Shown: positions 1-11,286, numbered from the stretch's first letter. The stretch: 64,000 nucleotides of DNA from Irregularibacter muris (GCF_024622505.1 NZ_JANKAS010000004.1:171936-235935), one strand, 5' to 3'. Notes: generated from the sequence alone by a model not told the origin. Numbers and translations are program-made.

Positions 1-181
1 CAATCACTTCTCTTAATTTTCCTACTTCTGCCTCTGTTAAGTCTTTTACTCTTGTATCAGGACTAATTCCTGCTTCTTGTAAAATTTTATTTGAACTCTT
101 TCTACCAATACCATAGATATAAGTTAATCCAATTTCAATTCTTTTATCTCTAGGTAAGTCAATACCGGCAATTCTAGCCAT
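1..181 (-). CDS. rpsM: 30S ribosomal protein S13 (partial, C-terminus outside window)
   Basis: S13 sits in the head of the small subunit and contacts the P-site tRNA and the bridge to the 50S. The translation from the ATG at 181 begins [14 protein letters not shown] and continues with the helix-two-turn-helix region ([10 protein letters not shown]), a clear S13 N-terminus. About 60 residues are visible before the window edge. A Shine-Dalgarno GGAGG lies just upstream. It follows rpmJ in the usual infA-rpmJ-rpsM order of the alpha operon. The missing end is a window cut, not a truncation. Confidence 0.97.
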   Translation of the reverse strand, partial: MARIAGIDLPRDKRIEIGLTYIYGIGRKSSNKILQEAGISPDTRVKDLTEAEVGKLREVI

Positions 182-328
182 TAATGGTTGCACCTCCTAA
201 GCTTGTTATAGTTGATTGTATAGTAAGAATAAAGGTCAATGGATATCCACTGCAGCCGCCCCTGTATTCTTGCAAGCTTAATATCAACTAAGATATTCTA
301 TCAATTTTGTTCATATATTTCAATGCTT

Positions 329-445
<117 letters not shown>

Positions 446-460
446 TTATCCCTCCTTATA

Positions 461-685
461 TCACTTAGCTTTACCACGCCATGTAATTCTACCTCGATTG
501 AGGTCATAGGGTGATAATTCTAACGTTACTTTATCTCCAGGCAAAATCCTTATAAAATTCATTCTTAGTTTTCCAGAAATATGAGCTAGTACCTGATGTC
601 CATTTTCAAGCTCAACTTTAAACATTGTATTTGGCATTGCTTCTACCACAGTGCCTTCTAATTCTATCACATCTTCTTTGGCCAT
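461..685 (-). CDS. infA: Translation initiation factor IF-1
   Basis: IF-1 binds the 30S A site during initiation. The 74-residue product starts [13 protein letters not shown] and is a single S1/OB fold ending in the typical [10 protein letters not shown]. The ATG at 685 was chosen over one nine codons upstream because it matches the family start and sits 12 nt after GGGAGG. The upstream ATG would overlap the preceding KOW gene. It is cotranscribed with that gene and with rpmJ. Confidence 0.97.
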   Translation of the reverse strand: MAKEDVIELEGTVVEAMPNTMFKVELENGHQVLAHISGKLRMNFIRILPGDKVTLELSPYDLNRGRITWRGKAK

Positions 686-692
686 TAGGCAA

Positions 693-992
693 TCAATCCT
701 CCCGTTTCCCATTTTGGGTATTATATCCTAATTCCTTTAATTTCTTACGTATCTCAGCATTATTAATTTTTTGCCCTGTTTCCAGTTTCTTATTGATCGT
801 GGAAATAATATGGTTAGTCTTTCGTAAATGTTTTACTTTTTTTTTCTTTGCTTTATCTACTTTTCTTATGTCACCATCACTGATGTGTACATATTGAGAA
901 TCTATTTTCTCCATAACGACCATAAACTTTCCCTTATCTCTTCCGGCTAGCGAATAGACCACTTGACCTAATAATAGATCATTACTTTCCAT
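693..992 (-). CDS. KOW-domain RNA-binding protein (L14e/L6e-like)
   Basis: A 99-residue basic protein. The N-terminal 35 residues form a KOW/SH3-like module ([18 protein letters not shown]), followed by a lysine-rich segment ([12 protein letters not shown]) and a short helical tail. Such proteins, related to archaeal/eukaryal L14e (COG2163), are regularly found between map and infA in Clostridia. That context and the charge suggest ribosome or rRNA binding. A precise role is not established, so a functional name would be inference. Confidence 0.85.
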   Translation of the reverse strand: MESNDLLLGQVVYSLAGRDKGKFMVVMEKIDSQYVHISDGDIRKVDKAKKKKVKHLRKTNHIISTINKKLETGQKINNAEIRKKLKELGYNTQNGKRED

Positions 993-1017
993 AAATCCAC
1001 CTCATTAATTACTGAAA

Positions 1018-1764
1018 TCAAAGTTTCGTCAAAATTTCCGGTTCCCCCTCAGTTATAGCGATTGTATGTTCGTAGTGGGCAGATAATTTTCCATCTAATG
1101 TCACTACTGTCCAATCGTCCCCTAAGGTTTTAACATGAAAGGTCCCCTGGTTTACCATAGGCTCAATTGCTAGAATCATGCCCTCTCTTAATCTAGGGCC
1201 TTTACCAGGTCTCCCGAAATTAGGTATTTGTGGGTCTTCATGCATATTTTGTCCAATGCCGTGCCCTACATAATCTCGAACCACTGAGAAGCCGTTATCT
1301 TCAACGTGCTTTTGAATAGCATGGGATATATCTGATAGTCTATACCCTTCTTTGGCAAAAACCAAGCCTGCATAAAAACAGTCTCTTGTGACCTTTATCA
1401 GTCTTTCTGCCTCTGGGGATATCTTTCCCACTGGGTGAGTCTTCGCAGAATCACCATAATATCCATCCACTATGGCGCCTATATCGATACTAATAATATC
1501 CCCGTCTTCTATAACGCGGGATCCGGGAATGCCGTGAACAACCTCTTCATTAATAGATGTGCAAACAGATGCTGGAAAACCGCCATATCCTTTAAAAGCA
1601 GGTTTTGCACCAGATTGCAAAATGTATTCTTCCGCTATTTTATCCAAATCCAGAGTTGTAATACCTGGCTGGATAGCTTCTTTTAACTTTTGATGGACCT
1701 CTGCTACAATTTTTCCCGCTTTTCTCATAATTTCTACTTCATGGGAAGATTTTAAGATAATCAT
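1018..1764 (-). CDS. map: Methionine aminopeptidase, type I
   Basis: Removes the initiator Met from nascent proteins. The 248-residue length is that of type Ia enzymes without an N-terminal zinc finger. The five metal ligands are visible in order: Asp in [10 protein letters not shown], Asp in GDSAKT, His in [12 protein letters not shown], Glu in AIEPMV and Glu in YEHTIAIT. The start ATG lies one nucleotide after the adk stop, indicating translational coupling. It ends the secY-adk-map block of the spc operon. Confidence 0.97.
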   Translation of the reverse strand: MIILKSSHEVEIMRKAGKIVAEVHQKLKEAIQPGITTLDLDKIAEEYILQSGAKPAFKGYGGFPASVCTSINEEVVHGIPGSRVIEDGDIISIDIGAIVDGYYGDSAKTHPVGKISPEAERLIKVTRDCFYAGLVFAKEGYRLSDISHAIQKHVEDNGFSVVRDYVGHGIGQNMHEDPQIPNFGRPGKGPRLREGMILAIEPMVNQGTFHVKTLGDDWTVVTLDGKLSAHYEHTIAITEGEPEILTKL

Positions 1765-1765
1765 A

Positions 1766-2434
<669 letters not shown>

Positions 2435-2472
2435 TTACTACTAAGGCTTTGAGGGCTAAGCCCCCTCAACCT

Positions 2473-3729
2473 TTATTTTAAAAATCCTTGATAATGTCTC
2501 ATCATCATCTGTGATTCTAATTGTTTCACTGTTTCTAAAGCTACCCCTACCACAATGAGTAATCCTGTTCCACCAAAACGTAAGTCAATGCCTGCAATAG
2601 CACCTATTACCAATGGCAAGACTGCGATAAGAGCTAAGAAGACTGCACCAGATAGTGTCAATCTATTTAAGGTTCTATTTAAGAACTCAACAGTAGGTTT
2701 GCCTGGTCGTATACCAGGAACAAAGCCACCATGTTTTTTCATATTGTTAGCCACATCAACTGGGTTGAATGTGATAGCCGTATAGAAATAGGTAAAGGCT
2801 ATAATGAGTAAAATGTATAGTACAGTACTCACAGGTTTTCCCCAAGCAAACCATGTGGCAATGAAATTTGCTATTTTAGAAGTTGGGAAAAAGCTTGCTA
2901 GTGTTGCTGGAAATAGTGTTATGGAACTAGCAAAGATTACTGGAATAACTCCTGCTTGATTTATCTTCATTGGGATATGAGAACTCTGTCCTCCATACAT
3001 TTTCCTACCCACTACTCTTTTGGCATACTGAACAGGAATTCTTCTTTGACCTTCTTGTACAGCCACCACTGCTGCTATAACGATAATAGCAAATATTATA
3101 AATAGGATTAGGGTAAGGATATTAAGGGTCCCTATTCTCACGTATTCTATCATTTTAGCAATACCTGAGGGTAATCTTGAGATGATGCTCACAAAGATGA
3201 TTAGGGAAATTCCATTTCCTATTCCGTTTTCGGTAATTTGTTCTCCCAACCACATCAAGAAAGCTGTACCTGCTGTGATGGTAATGGTCACTACCGCTAT
3301 AGTTAAAAATGATTTTTCAAGCAATACATTTTGTATAGATAAGCTTAAACCAATAGCTTGCACTAAAGCCAATATTACTGTTGCATAACGAGTATATTGA
3401 GCTATTTTCTTTCTCCCTTCTTCCCCTTCCTTAGCCATTCTTTCTAAGGCAGGGATAACAAAGGTTAAAAGATTCATGATGATAGACGCATTGATGTAAG
3501 GTGTTATACTCATGGCAAATATGGTAAAATTACTAAAGTTACCACCTGATACGATATCGAATAGTCCAAGTACTCCGCCTTGGGTTACAATTTGACTGAT
3601 AACCTCACGGTTTATATAAGGCACTGGTACAACACTACCTAATCGATATACAAATAACATGGCTAATGTGAAAAGTATTTTTTTTCGTAAATCAGGGATT
3701 TTCCATGCATTTTTTAAAGTTGCCAACAC
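2473..3729 (-). CDS. secY: Preprotein translocase channel subunit SecY
   Basis: SecY forms the membrane channel of the Sec translocon with SecE (encoded at 28905-29144). The 418 residues begin MLATLKNAWKIPDLRKKI and show about ten hydrophobic segments. The cytosolic loop RRIPVQYAKRVVGRKMYGG and the conserved C-terminal MMMRHYQGFLK are intact. It begins immediately after rplO with a 1-nt gap, so it is coupled to ribosomal protein synthesis. Confidence 0.98.
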   Translation of the reverse strand: MLATLKNAWKIPDLRKKILFTLAMLFVYRLGSVVPVPYINREVISQIVTQGGVLGLFDIVSGGNFSNFTIFAMSITPYINASIIMNLLTFVIPALERMAKEGEEGRKKIAQYTRYATVILALVQAIGLSLSIQNVLLEKSFLTIAVVTITITAGTAFLMWLGEQITENGIGNGISLIIFVSIISRLPSGIAKMIEYVRIGTLNILTLILFIIFAIIVIAAVVAVQEGQRRIPVQYAKRVVGRKMYGGQSSHIPMKINQAGVIPVIFASSITLFPATLASFFPTSKIANFIATWFAWGKPVSTVLYILLIIAFTYFYTAITFNPVDVANNMKKHGGFVPGIRPGKPTVEFLNRTLNRLTLSGAVFLALIAVLPLVIGAIAGIDLRFGGTGLLIVVGVALETVKQLESQMMMRHYQGFLK

Positions 3730-3730
3730 C

Positions 3731-4171
3731 TTAGATCACCTCTACCTTTCCTCCAGCGGCTTCAATTTTTTCCGCAGCAGATTTGCTTACTTTATGCACT
3801 TTTACAGTAAGCTTTCTTTCTAGCTCTCCATTGGCTAATACTTTTACACCATCAAGCTCTTTTTTAATCAAGCCTGTTTCTATTAAAAGAGCTGGTGTTA
3901 CTTCAGTACCGTCCTCAAAGCGATTTAATTCTTCTAAGCTTACAATTGCATATTCTTTTTTGAATCTATTTGTAAAGCCACGTTTAGGTAATCTTCTGGA
4001 TAAAGGCATTTGTCCACCTTCAAATCCAATTCTTACTCCACCACCGGAACGGGAACGCTGACCATCCTGTCCTCTACCAGCTGTTTTTCCCAAACCTGTA
4101 GCGGTACCACGGCCTTTTCTCTTGTTTTTCTTAGTAGAACCTTGTGCGGGTTTTAGTTCATGTAACTTCAT
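3731..4171 (-). CDS. rplO: 50S ribosomal protein L15
   Basis: L15 helps organise 23S rRNA late in 50S assembly. The 146-residue protein starts [22 protein letters not shown], with the glycine/arginine-rich extension ([22 protein letters not shown]) that threads into rRNA and a globular C-terminus. Length and start match the family. It lies between rpmD and secY. Confidence 0.98.
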   Translation of the reverse strand: MKLHELKPAQGSTKKNKRKGRGTATGLGKTAGRGQDGQRSRSGGGVRIGFEGGQMPLSRRLPKRGFTNRFKKEYAIVSLEELNRFEDGTEVTPALLIETGLIKKELDGVKVLANGELERKLTVKVHKVSKSAAEKIEAAGGKVEVI

Positions 4172-4184
4172 ACCTTACACCTCC

Positions 4185-4364
4185 TTATGCTTCTTCTACT
4201 TTTACCATGTGTTGAATCTTATTGATCATACCTCTTATTTGAGGTGTATCTTCTTGTACTACTGTTTGACCAATCTTCTTCAACCCTAAGGCTTCTACAG
4301 TAGCAATTTGATCTTTCATTTTACCAATTTTACTTCTAGTTAATGTAATATTTAGTTTAGCCAA
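4185..4364 (-). CDS. rpmD: 50S ribosomal protein L30, TTG start
   Basis: A 59-residue protein, (M)[18 protein letters not shown]..., a typical bacterial L30 with the [11 protein letters not shown] segment. There is no in-frame ATG. The start is TTG at 4364, eight or so nucleotides after a GGGGGGAG Shine-Dalgarno, which is why simple ATG scans miss it. It fills the gap between rpsE and rplO exactly as expected in the spc operon. Confidence 0.95.
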   Translation of the reverse strand: MAKLNITLTRSKIGKMKDQIATVEALGLKKIGQTVVQEDTPQIRGMINKIQHMVKVEEA

Positions 4365-4377
4365 GGTTTTCTCCCCC

Positions 4378-4878
4378 CTAACCTAATATCTCTTCTACAG
4401 ATTTACCTCTAAGTTTTGCTACTTCTTCAACAGTAGTCAATTGAGATAATCCAAGCATTGTTGCGTTCACCATGTTTCTGGCATTTTTTGACCCCAATGA
4501 TTTTGTTCGGATGTCACGTACACCTGCAAGTTCAAGTACCGCACGTACAGGTCCCCCTGCAATAACTCCGGTACCTTCCTTAGCTGGCATTAGTAATACT
4601 CTACCTGCTCCAAATTCTCCAATAATTTCGTGGGGAATAGATGTATTTACCATAGATACTTTGATCAATTTCTTTTTCGCATCTTCAATCCCTTTTCGAA
4701 TTGCTTCTGGAATTTCCATTGCTTTACCAGTACCTACGCCTACATGGCCATTTTCATCGCCTACAACAACTAAACAGCTAAATCTAAAGTTTCTACCACC
4801 TTTAACAACTTTAGTAACCCTATTTATTGAAACAACCTTTTCCTTAAGATCTAAAGCACTTGCATCAATTCGTTGCAT
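4378..4878 (-). CDS. rpsE: 30S ribosomal protein S5
   Basis: S5 acts in decoding fidelity and mRNA unwinding at the entry tunnel. The 166 residues hold the N-terminal double-stranded-RNA-like domain ([26 protein letters not shown]) and the C-terminal fold with [18 protein letters not shown]. Start [16 protein letters not shown] fits the Firmicute form. It lies between rplR and rpmD with short gaps. Confidence 0.98.
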   Translation of the reverse strand: MQRIDASALDLKEKVVSINRVTKVVKGGRNFRFSCLVVVGDENGHVGVGTGKAMEIPEAIRKGIEDAKKKLIKVSMVNTSIPHEIIGEFGAGRVLLMPAKEGTGVIAGGPVRAVLELAGVRDIRTKSLGSKNARNMVNATMLGLSQLTTVEEVAKLRGKSVEEILG

Positions 4879-4895
4879 TTATTTCCCTCCTTCTC

Positions 4896-5264
4896 TTAAA
4901 ACTTCAAGCCAGCTTCTCTAGCAGCTTGAGATAGTTCCTTAACTCTTCCATGATAAATATAACCGCCACGATCGAATATAACTTCTGTTATCCCTTTTTC
5001 AAGGGCTCTTTCACCGATTAATTTACCAACTAATTTTGCTGTCTCTTTGTTTCCACTAGCAGATGTAGCTTCTTTTATCTGTGGATCAAGGGAAGAAGCC
5101 GCTGCCAATGTTACGCCATTTATATCATCAATAACTTGTGCATAGATATTGGTGGAACTTCTATAGACATTTAATCTAGGTCTTTGTGTCGTGCCGCTAA
5201 TTTTTTTTCTTACCCTTAAATGACGTTTTTTTCTATCTTCATTCCTGTTAGGCTTATTAATCAA
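4896..5264 (-). CDS. rplR: 50S ribosomal protein L18
   Basis: L18 binds 5S rRNA with L5 and L25 in the central protuberance. The 122-residue product has the basic N-terminus ([19 protein letters not shown]), the core [20 protein letters not shown] and the C-terminal [24 protein letters not shown] that marks the family. It lies between rplF and rpsE. Confidence 0.98.
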   Translation of the reverse strand: MINKPNRNEDRKKRHLRVRKKISGTTQRPRLNVYRSSTNIYAQVIDDINGVTLAAASSLDPQIKEATSASGNKETAKLVGKLIGERALEKGITEVIFDRGGYIYHGRVKELSQAAREAGLKF

Positions 5265-5281
5265 TTGGATTCACTCCTTTC

Positions 5282-5818
5282 CTACTTACCTGCTTTTCCT
5301 TCTTTACGTCTAATTGTTTCGTTTTCGTATTTAATTCCTTTACCTTTGTAAGGCTCAGGCTCTCTCATTTTTCGAATGTTTGCCGCATGCAGTCCTACTA
5401 ATTCTTTATCAATACCTTTAACAATGATTTTGTTGTTAGCAGGTACTTCTACTGTAATACCCTCAGGATCTACCATTTCTACTGGATGGGAGTATCCTAA
5501 GCTTAATACCAATTTATTTCCTTGTTTTTGTGCTCTGTAACCAACACCATTGATTTCTAATACTTTTTCAAACCCTTTGGAAACTCCGTTGACCATATTG
5601 TCAATAAGTGAGCGAGTTAATCCATGAAGAGATCTATGTTTTTTATTCTCTGATGGTCTTGTTACAAGAATTTCATTATCTTCTATAGCAATATTCATAT
5701 CTTTATGGAATGTTTTTACCAATTGTCCCTTAGGGCCCTTTACTGTTAAAGTGCTGCCTGCTATCTCTGCATTTACACCCTCTGGAATAGCAATAGGTAA
5801 TTTACCAATTCTTGACAT
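5282..5818 (-). CDS. rplF: 50S ribosomal protein L6
   Basis: L6 lies near the factor-binding site of the 50S and contacts EF-G and EF-Tu. The 178 residues contain two repeated L6 domains. The C-terminal one has the conserved [20 protein letters not shown] signature. Start [15 protein letters not shown] is standard and follows an AGGAGGTGTAGAC leader. It sits between rpsH and rplR. Confidence 0.98.
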   Translation of the reverse strand: MSRIGKLPIAIPEGVNAEIAGSTLTVKGPKGQLVKTFHKDMNIAIEDNEILVTRPSENKKHRSLHGLTRSLIDNMVNGVSKGFEKVLEINGVGYRAQKQGNKLVLSLGYSHPVEMVDPEGITVEVPANNKIIVKGIDKELVGLHAANIRKMREPEPYKGKGIKYENETIRRKEGKAGK

Positions 5819-5851
5819 GTCTACACCTCCTATATCCCGTTACTGTCATTT

Positions 5852-6250
5852 TTACCAAATATAGCAAAGTACTTCTCCACCGATTCCTTGAGTTCTTGCA
5901 ACTTTATCTGTTACAACACCCTTAGATGTGGATATGATTGCAATTCCTAATCCTCCTAATACTTTAGGTATTTCATCTTTTTTCGCATATACCCTTAGTC
6001 CAGGTTTAGAAATTCTTTTTAAACCACTAATAACTCTTTGCTTGTTTTGACCATATTTCAAGGTAATTTTGATGATACCTTGCTTATCGTCCTCTATATT
6101 TTCTACATTTTTTATAAAACCCTCATCCAGAAGAATGTTCGCAATAGCTTTTTTCTCATTGGAAGCCGGAATTTCGACTGTTTCGTGCTTCACATTATTT
6201 GCATTACGAATACGGGTTAACATATCTGCAATAGGATCAGTCATAACCAT
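5852..6250 (-). CDS. rpsH: 30S ribosomal protein S8
   Basis: S8 binds helix 21 of 16S rRNA and, in E. coli, also represses the spc operon. The 132-residue protein begins [17 protein letters not shown] and ends with the usual [11 protein letters not shown]. Two ATG codons two codons apart are possible. The first has GGAGG nine nucleotides upstream and is used here. It lies between rpsN and rplF. Confidence 0.98.
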   Translation of the reverse strand: MVMTDPIADMLTRIRNANNVKHETVEIPASNEKKAIANILLDEGFIKNVENIEDDKQGIIKITLKYGQNKQRVISGLKRISKPGLRVYAKKDEIPKVLGGLGIAIISTSKGVVTDKVARTQGIGGEVLCYIW

Positions 6251-6280
6251 TTATTTGTACCTCCTTCCACAATCTCCATT

Positions 6281-6466
6281 CTACCAACTTGCTTTTTTAA
6301 CGCCAGGTATTTCACCTTTATATGCTAATTCTCTGAAGCAGATCCTGCAAATACCAAACTTTTTTAAATATCCATGAGGTCTACCACAAAGACGACATCT
6401 ATTATAAGCTCTTGTTGAATACTTAGGCTCTCTTTGTTGCTTATTGATCATCGCTTTTTTTGCCAC
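6281..6466 (-). CDS. rpsZ: 30S ribosomal protein S14, type Z (zinc-binding)
   Basis: A 61-residue S14 of the short zinc-binding class. Two CxxC pairs are visible (CRLCGRPHG and ICRICF), together with the conserved R-rich start and the end [11 protein letters not shown]. It sits in the head of the 30S. It lies between rplE and rpsH, the standard spc position for the type Z form. The symbol rpsN is also used for this gene. Confidence 0.97.
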   Translation of the reverse strand: MAKKAMINKQQREPKYSTRAYNRCRLCGRPHGYLKKFGICRICFRELAYKGEIPGVKKASW

Positions 6467-6482
6467 GCTTTTTCCTCCTTCA

Positions 6483-7022
6483 TTATTTGCTGAAAGGCAT
6501 TCCTAGCAATCTTAGCAGTTCTCTTGCTTCCTCATCATTTTGAGCTGTTGTTACAAAAATTATATCCATACCTCTTACTTTTTCTACTTTGTCATACTCA
6601 ATTTCTGGGAAGATTAATTGTTCTTTAATTCCTAAGGAATAGTTACCTCTTCCGTCAAAGGCTTTAGTGGAAACCCCTCTAAAGTCACGTACTCTTGGAA
6701 GTGCAACATTAAATACTTTATCTACAAATTCGTACATTCTTTCTCCTCGAAGGGTTACCTTTGCACCTACTGGCATACCTTCACGGATTTTGAAATTGGA
6801 AACAGATTTTTTTGCTTTTGTCACAACAGGTTTTTGACCTACAATAGCTGTCAAATCGCTTACGGCAGCTTCCAATATCTTTATATTATCCTTTGCTTCT
6901 CCTACTCCCATATTCACGATAACTTTTTCTAGTTTTGGGATTTCCATTACACTGCTATATTTAAACTTTTCCATCATTGCTGGCGCAACTTCATTTGCAA
7001 ACTTATCTTTTAATCTAGCCAT
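6483..7022 (-). CDS. rplE: 50S ribosomal protein L5
   Basis: L5 binds 5S rRNA and contacts the P-site tRNA. From the ATG at 7022 the product is [20 protein letters not shown]..., 179 aa, with the L5 signature near [18 protein letters not shown] and the C-terminal [15 protein letters not shown]. The ATG is 8 nt after GGAGG. A TTG two codons upstream lies closer to the Shine-Dalgarno and is less likely. It lies between rplX and rpsZ. Confidence 0.97.
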   Translation of the reverse strand: MARLKDKFANEVAPAMMEKFKYSSVMEIPKLEKVIVNMGVGEAKDNIKILEAAVSDLTAIVGQKPVVTKAKKSVSNFKIREGMPVGAKVTLRGERMYEFVDKVFNVALPRVRDFRGVSTKAFDGRGNYSLGIKEQLIFPEIEYDKVEKVRGMDIIFVTTAQNDEEARELLRLLGMPFSK

Positions 7023-7045
7023 TTCCAATACCTCCCTTCGCCAAC

Positions 7046-7375
7046 CTATTTATTAAAAGTTTCTCCGCATTTTTTACAGTAACGTACCTTTGTACCATCT
7101 TCTAAGAATTTAATGCCTGTTCTTACACCCATTTTATCCTTTGAGCAATAGTACATTACGTTAGATGCATCAATTTTTCCTTCTTTGTGAACCAAACCAC
7201 CTTGTTGATTCGCTGCGGAAGGTTTAACATGTTTTGTAATCATGTTTACCTCTTCTACAATAACTCTATTTTCTGAAGGAAGTACTGATAGCACTTTACC
7301 CTTTTTTCCTTTATCTTTACCCGCGATTACCACAACGGTGTCTCCGGTTTTTACATGTATTTTTTTATTGGCCAA
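7046..7375 (-). CDS. rplX: 50S ribosomal protein L24, TTG start
   Basis: L24 initiates 50S assembly near the tunnel exit. The KOW module is clear ([22 protein letters not shown]). The GTG three codons upstream lies inside the Shine-Dalgarno (GGAGGTG), so the TTG at 7375 with 8-nt spacing is the likely start, giving 109 aa. The C-terminal zinc ribbon is incomplete. The first pair reads CSKD instead of the CxxC I recall in relatives, while CKKC near the end is intact. It lies between rplN and rplE. Confidence 0.94.
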   Translation of the reverse strand: MANKKIHVKTGDTVVVIAGKDKGKKGKVLSVLPSENRVIVEEVNMITKHVKPSAANQQGGLVHKEGKIDASNVMYYCSKDKMGVRTGIKFLEDGTKVRYCKKCGETFNK

Positions 7376-7393
7376 GATTGTCACCTCCTCAAT

Positions 7394-7762
7394 CTATAGT
7401 ACTTCAGGCGCCAATGATAATATTTTTAAGTAACTTTTTTCTCTTAATTCTCTAGCTACTGGTCCAAAAATACGAGTTCCTCTTGGCTGTTTGTCATCTT
7501 TTATTACAACAGCTGCATTTTCATCGAATTTTATATAGCTACCATCATTTCTTCTAACGCCTCTTTTACTTCGCACAACAACTGCTTTTACAATTTCACC
7601 TTTTTTAACAACACCGCCGGGTGTTGCGCTTTTTACAGTAGCAACAATTACGTCGCCAATATTTGCATATCTTTTTCCTGAACCACCTAATACACGGATA
7701 CATAGTAATTCCTTTGCACCTGTATTATCAGCAACTTTTAATCTACTTTCTTGTTGAATCAT
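7394..7762 (-). CDS. rplN: 50S ribosomal protein L14
   Basis: L14 lies at the subunit interface near bridge B5/B8 and is the docking site for RsfS. The 122-residue protein starts [19 protein letters not shown] and carries the family signature [15 protein letters not shown] and the end [18 protein letters not shown]. Length and start are standard. It lies between rpsQ and rplX. Confidence 0.98.
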   Translation of the reverse strand: MIQQESRLKVADNTGAKELLCIRVLGGSGKRYANIGDVIVATVKSATPGGVVKKGEIVKAVVVRSKRGVRRNDGSYIKFDENAAVVIKDDKQPRGTRIFGPVARELREKSYLKILSLAPEVL

Positions 7763-7788
7763 GCATATGCCCTCCTTTCAACACCCTA

Positions 7789-8043
7789 TTACTTAGCTTT
7801 CTCGATTACGTCTGCAAGTCTCCATCTTTTATCCTTACTCAATGGTCTTGTTTCCATTATTCTTACACGATCACCAATTTGGCATTGGTTGTTTTCGTCA
7901 TGAGCTTTGAATCTGGTACTTCTCTTTACCGACTTTCCATACAATGGATGTCTTACAAAAGTTTCCACTGCTACAACAATTGTCTTATCCATTTTATCGC
8001 TTACTACTCGACCAATTCTTGTTTTTCTATTTCCTCTTTCCAC
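7789..8043 (-). CDS. rpsQ: 30S ribosomal protein S17, GTG start
   Basis: S17 is a primary 16S rRNA binder with an OB fold. The chosen GTG at 8043 yields (M)[20 protein letters not shown]..., 84 aa, matching Bacillota S17. It is 7 nt after GGAGG. An ATG six codons upstream overlaps the Shine-Dalgarno itself and is unlikely. The conserved [21 protein letters not shown] segment is present. It lies between rpmC and rplN. Confidence 0.95.
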   Translation of the reverse strand: MERGNRKTRIGRVVSDKMDKTIVVAVETFVRHPLYGKSVKRSTRFKAHDENNQCQIGDRVRIMETRPLSKDKRWRLADVIEKAK

Positions 8044-8063
8044 AGTGAAGCCTCCTTCCATAA

Positions 8064-8267
8064 CTATGCTTCAATAGCTTTAATTTCCCGTTCTCTTAAA
8101 ATGGTTTTTATTCTTGCATAGGTTTTTTTAACCTCTTTAATTCTCATTGGGTTTTCCAATTGCCCTGTAGCAAGTTGGAATCTTAAATTGAATAATTCAG
8201 CTTTTAAGTCATTTAATTGTTGCTCTAGTTCTTGTGAGGATAACTCTCTTATTTCTTTAGCTTTCAT
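8064..8267 (-). CDS. rpmC: 50S ribosomal protein L29
   Basis: A 67-residue two-helix protein near the peptide exit tunnel, ([18 protein letters not shown]...), with the family motif [16 protein letters not shown]. The ATG at 8267 is preferred to an upstream codon because it matches the family N-terminus. It overlaps the end of rplP by 11 nt, suggesting coupled translation of L16 and L29. Confidence 0.96.
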   Translation of the reverse strand: MKAKEIRELSSQELEQQLNDLKAELFNLRFQLATGQLENPMRIKEVKKTYARIKTILREREIKAIEA

Positions 8268-8700
8268 TAGATTCACCACCCACTTCTTCAAAATCACGGC
8301 GTGTTACAAATTTTGTTTTGATAGGAAGTTTGTGCATTGCCAAACGCATAGCCTCTCTAGCTAATTCCTCAGGAACACCCGCAACTTCAAATAAAATTCT
8401 GCCTGGTTTAACTACTGCTACCCAATATTCAGGAGAACCTTTACCAGAACCCATACGAGTTTCTGCTGGTTTTTCTGTTACTGGCTTATCGGGGAAAATT
8501 TTAATCCAAACTTTTCCACCTCTTTTAATATATCTAGTCATGGCTACACGGGCTGCTTCTATTTGATTAGAAGTAATCCATGCTGGTTCTAATGCCTGAA
8601 TAGCATATTCACCATATGTGATTGTATTTCCACGAGTAGCTTGACCCTTCATACGACCTCTATGAACTCTACGACGCTTAACCCTTTTAGGCATTAACAT
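8257..8700 (-). CDS. rplP: 50S ribosomal protein L16
   Basis: L16 organises the A-site tRNA region of the 50S. The 147-residue protein has the basic start [16 protein letters not shown], the signature [22 protein letters not shown] and [22 protein letters not shown]. The ATG at 8700 is 9 nt from GGAGG; a second ATG two codons on is also possible. It lies between rpsC and rpmC. Confidence 0.97.
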   Translation of the reverse strand: MLMPKRVKRRRVHRGRMKGQATRGNTITYGEYAIQALEPAWITSNQIEAARVAMTRYIKRGGKVWIKIFPDKPVTEKPAETRMGSGKGSPEYWVAVVKPGRILFEVAGVPEELAREAMRLAMHKLPIKTKFVTRRDFEEVGGESNES

Positions 8701-8717
8701 CTGATGATTCCTCCTTC

Positions 8718-9380
8718 CTATTTCTTCCCTTCTTCAACATTTTCTTTTTTTGTTGGAAGAACTTCGCCTTTATTAATCCAAACTTTAACTCCTAATTTAC
8801 CATAGGTTGTATTTGCTTCTGCAAATCCGTAATTAATGTCAGCTCTTAGGGTTTGCAATGGCACATTACCTTCTTGATATCCTTCTGTTCTAGCCATTTC
8901 TGCTCCATTTAATCTTCCGGCAACAGCTGTTTTTACCCCTAAAGCTCCATTTCTCATTGCTCTTTGAATAGACTGTTTCATCGCTCTTCTAAAGGAAATT
9001 CTTCTTTCCAATTGAGAAGCAATATTTTCTGCCACCAATTGAGCATCTACTTCTACATTTTTTACTTCAATAATGTTGATGAGTATATTTTTACTCGTCA
9101 TTTTTTCAATTGCTTTTCTCATGACTTCAATGCCAGATCCACCTCTACCAATAACCATTCCAGGTTTAGCAGTATGAATATGGATTTTCACTCTGTTTGC
9201 AGCTCTTTCTATTTCTATACTAGAGATCCCTGCATCATATTGACTCTTTTTTATATATTCACGAATCTTTTGATCTTCTATCAATAGGTCTGCAAAGTCC
9301 TTATCTTTAGCATACCATCTTGCATTCCAATCTTTAATTACTCCGACTCTTAAACCATGTGGATTAACCTTTTGGCCCAC
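8718..9380 (-). CDS. rpsC: 30S ribosomal protein S3
   Basis: S3 shapes the mRNA entry site and contributes to ribosomal helicase activity. The 220 residues begin [18 protein letters not shown], with the KH type II domain ([21 protein letters not shown] loop) and the C-terminal domain ([20 protein letters not shown]). Length and start are typical. It lies between rplV and rplP. Confidence 0.98.
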   Translation of the reverse strand: MGQKVNPHGLRVGVIKDWNARWYAKDKDFADLLIEDQKIREYIKKSQYDAGISSIEIERAANRVKIHIHTAKPGMVIGRGGSGIEVMRKAIEKMTSKNILINIIEVKNVEVDAQLVAENIASQLERRISFRRAMKQSIQRAMRNGALGVKTAVAGRLNGAEMARTEGYQEGNVPLQTLRADINYGFAEANTTYGKLGVKVWINKGEVLPTKKENVEEGKK

Positions 9381-9393
9381 TAAATATCCCTCC

Positions 9394-9729
9394 TTACTCT
9401 CTTTCTTTTAATACAACTGAAATATGACTTGTTCTTTTTAAGATTTGTGTACCTCTTCCTTGTGCTCTAGCTCTAAAGCGTTTCAATGTAGGTCCTTGAT
9501 TTGCTTGTATTTCTGCTACATATAGACTATCTACATTCATATCATAATTATTTTCTGCATTTGCTGCTGCTGAACGAAGTAGTTTAGCTACTGGTTCAGA
9601 TGCTGCCTTAGGTGTAAGGCTTAAAATATTCAATGCTTCTCCGAGGTTTTTACCTCTTATCAAATCTATGACGATTTTCACTTTTCGTGGTGATATTCTA
9701 ATGTGTTTTGCAATGGCTCTTGCTTCCAC
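9394..9729 (-). CDS. rplV: 50S ribosomal protein L22
   Basis: L22 lines the peptide exit tunnel, where its beta-hairpin loop affects macrolide sensitivity. The 111 residues read [23 protein letters not shown]..., with the hairpin and end segment [25 protein letters not shown] intact. It lies between rpsS and rpsC. Confidence 0.98.
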   Translation of the reverse strand: MEARAIAKHIRISPRKVKIVIDLIRGKNLGEALNILSLTPKAASEPVAKLLRSAAANAENNYDMNVDSLYVAEIQANQGPTLKRFRARAQGRGTQILKRTSHISVVLKERE

Positions 9730-9749
9730 TCTGAAAACCTCCTCTCACT

Positions 9750-10034
9750 CTATCTAACTTTAGAAGTTTTTTCTGATTTATCTGCATGACCTCTATAGGT
9801 TCTTGTTGGTGCAAATTCACCTAGTTTATGTCCTACCATATCCTCAGTTACATATACAGGTACGTGTTTTCTTCCATCGTATACTGCAATAGTATGTCCT
9901 ACCATTTGTGGGAATAATGTAGTATTTCTTGACCAGGTCTTTAATATTTTCTTTTCACCTTTTTGATTTAACTCTTCTACTCTTTTTAGCAATCTCTCAT
10001 CAACATAAGGTCCTTTTTTTAATGATCTACCCAT
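9750..10034 (-). CDS. rpsS: 30S ribosomal protein S19
   Basis: S19 forms a complex with S13 in the 30S head. From the ATG at 10034 the product is [19 protein letters not shown]..., 94 aa, with the family signature [30 protein letters not shown] (split reading). Upstream in-frame ATGs overlap the Shine-Dalgarno GGGAGG, which is 10 nt before the chosen start. It lies between rplB and rplV. Confidence 0.97.
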   Translation of the reverse strand: MGRSLKKGPYVDERLLKRVEELNQKGEKKILKTWSRNTTLFPQMVGHTIAVYDGRKHVPVYVTEDMVGHKLGEFAPTRTYRGHADKSEKTSKVR

Positions 10035-10108
10035 TAATCGGTTGCCTCCCTTCATCAAACGATCACTTAATTAAGTTAAGCCGTTGGAGCCCCTGAAGAC
10101 TCCAGGGC

Positions 10109-10942
10109 TTATTTTTGTTTTCTTTTTCTGACAATGTATTTGTCACTATGCTTATTTTTCTTCCTGGTTTTATATCCAAGAGTTGGTTTGCCCCATGGAG
10201 TAACAGGTGTAGGTAATCCGATTGGGGATCTACCCTCTCCACCACCATGTGGGTGATCTACTGGGTTCATTACAACCCCACGTACTGTAGGTCTGTATCC
10301 TAAATGTCTAGATTTACCTGCTTTACCTATTCTTATATTCTCGTGTTCAACATTTCCTACTTGACCAATGGTTGCACGACATTCCACACGAACCATACGC
10401 ACCTCTCCGGATGGTAGTCTAACCTGTGCATAGTCGCCTTCTTTTGCCATTAGTTGGGCAGAGTTTCCTGCTGATCTAACCATTTGTGCGCCTTTACCTA
10501 CTTTTAATTCGATATTGTGAATTACAGTACCCACGGGTATATTTTTCAAAGGTAGGGCATTACCCACTTTGATGTCAGCATTTGGTCCAGATACAACAGT
10601 ATCTCCTACTTTTAATCCCTTTGGATGTAGAATATATCTCTTTTCTCCATCTACATAATGTAGTAGTGCAATATGTGCTGAACGGTTTGGATCATACTCT
10701 ACAGAAGCTACTTTTGCAGGTATTTCATCTTTATTTCTCTTGAAATCAATAATTCTGTATTGTCTTTTCTCTCCGCCACCTCTGTGTCGAACAGTCATTC
10801 TACCATAGTTATTTCTTCCGCCGGTTCTATTAATGGTTTCTAATAGAGATTTTTCAGGTTCTGTTTTGGTAATCTCTTCAAAGGTAGAAACCCTCATATT
10901 TCTACGTCCAGGGGAAGTTGGTTTGTATTTTTTAATGCCCAT
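10109..10942 (-). CDS. rplB: 50S ribosomal protein L2
   Basis: L2 is needed for subunit association and the peptidyl-transferase centre. The 277-residue product starts [16 protein letters not shown], shows the SH3-like core and the C-terminal [13 protein letters not shown] loop with the histidine implicated in peptidyl transfer. The basic tail [19 protein letters not shown] is present. It lies between rplW and rpsS. Confidence 0.98.
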   Translation of the reverse strand: MGIKKYKPTSPGRRNMRVSTFEEITKTEPEKSLLETINRTGGRNNYGRMTVRHRGGGEKRQYRIIDFKRNKDEIPAKVASVEYDPNRSAHIALLHYVDGEKRYILHPKGLKVGDTVVSGPNADIKVGNALPLKNIPVGTVIHNIELKVGKGAQMVRSAGNSAQLMAKEGDYAQVRLPSGEVRMVRVECRATIGQVGNVEHENIRIGKAGKSRHLGYRPTVRGVVMNPVDHPHGGGEGRSPIGLPTPVTPWGKPTLGYKTRKKNKHSDKYIVRKRKQK

Positions 10943-10995
10943 TTCATTCCCTCCTTCTGGTGCTTATCAGGCATTCAGCCTATAATCTGCAAGTT

Positions 10996-11286
10996 TTACA
11001 TGCCTTCGAAAAATTCAATTTCCTTACTATCTTCTGTAAGTTGAATAATTGCCTTCTTCCAGTCTGGTCTCTTTCCTTCATAACGACCCATTCTTTTCAC
11101 CTTGCCTACCATGTTCATGGTATTTACTTTTAAAACTTTTACATTAAAAATTTCTTCCATGGCTTTTTTAATTTCAACCTTATTTGCTCTTTTATCTACC
11201 TTGAAAGTGTATTTTTTATCCGCCATGTCATCCATACTTCTTTCAGTGATTATTGGCTTAATGATGATATCATGTGCATTTTTCAT
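10996..11286 (-). CDS. rplW: 50S ribosomal protein L23
   Basis: L23 sits at the tunnel exit and docks SRP and trigger factor. The 96-residue protein has the RNP-like start [15 protein letters not shown] and the core [26 protein letters not shown]. Its start codon shares a nucleotide with the rplD stop, so the two genes are translationally coupled. Confidence 0.98.
   Translation of the reverse strand: MKNAHDIIIKPIITERSMDDMADKKYTFKVDKRANKVEIKKAMEEIFNVKVLKVNTMNMVGKVKRMGRYEGKRPDWKKAIIQLTEDSKEIEFFEGM

Noticed and set aside
1..181. Possible rpsM pseudogene
   Set aside because: The frame is intact and is simply cut by the window edge.
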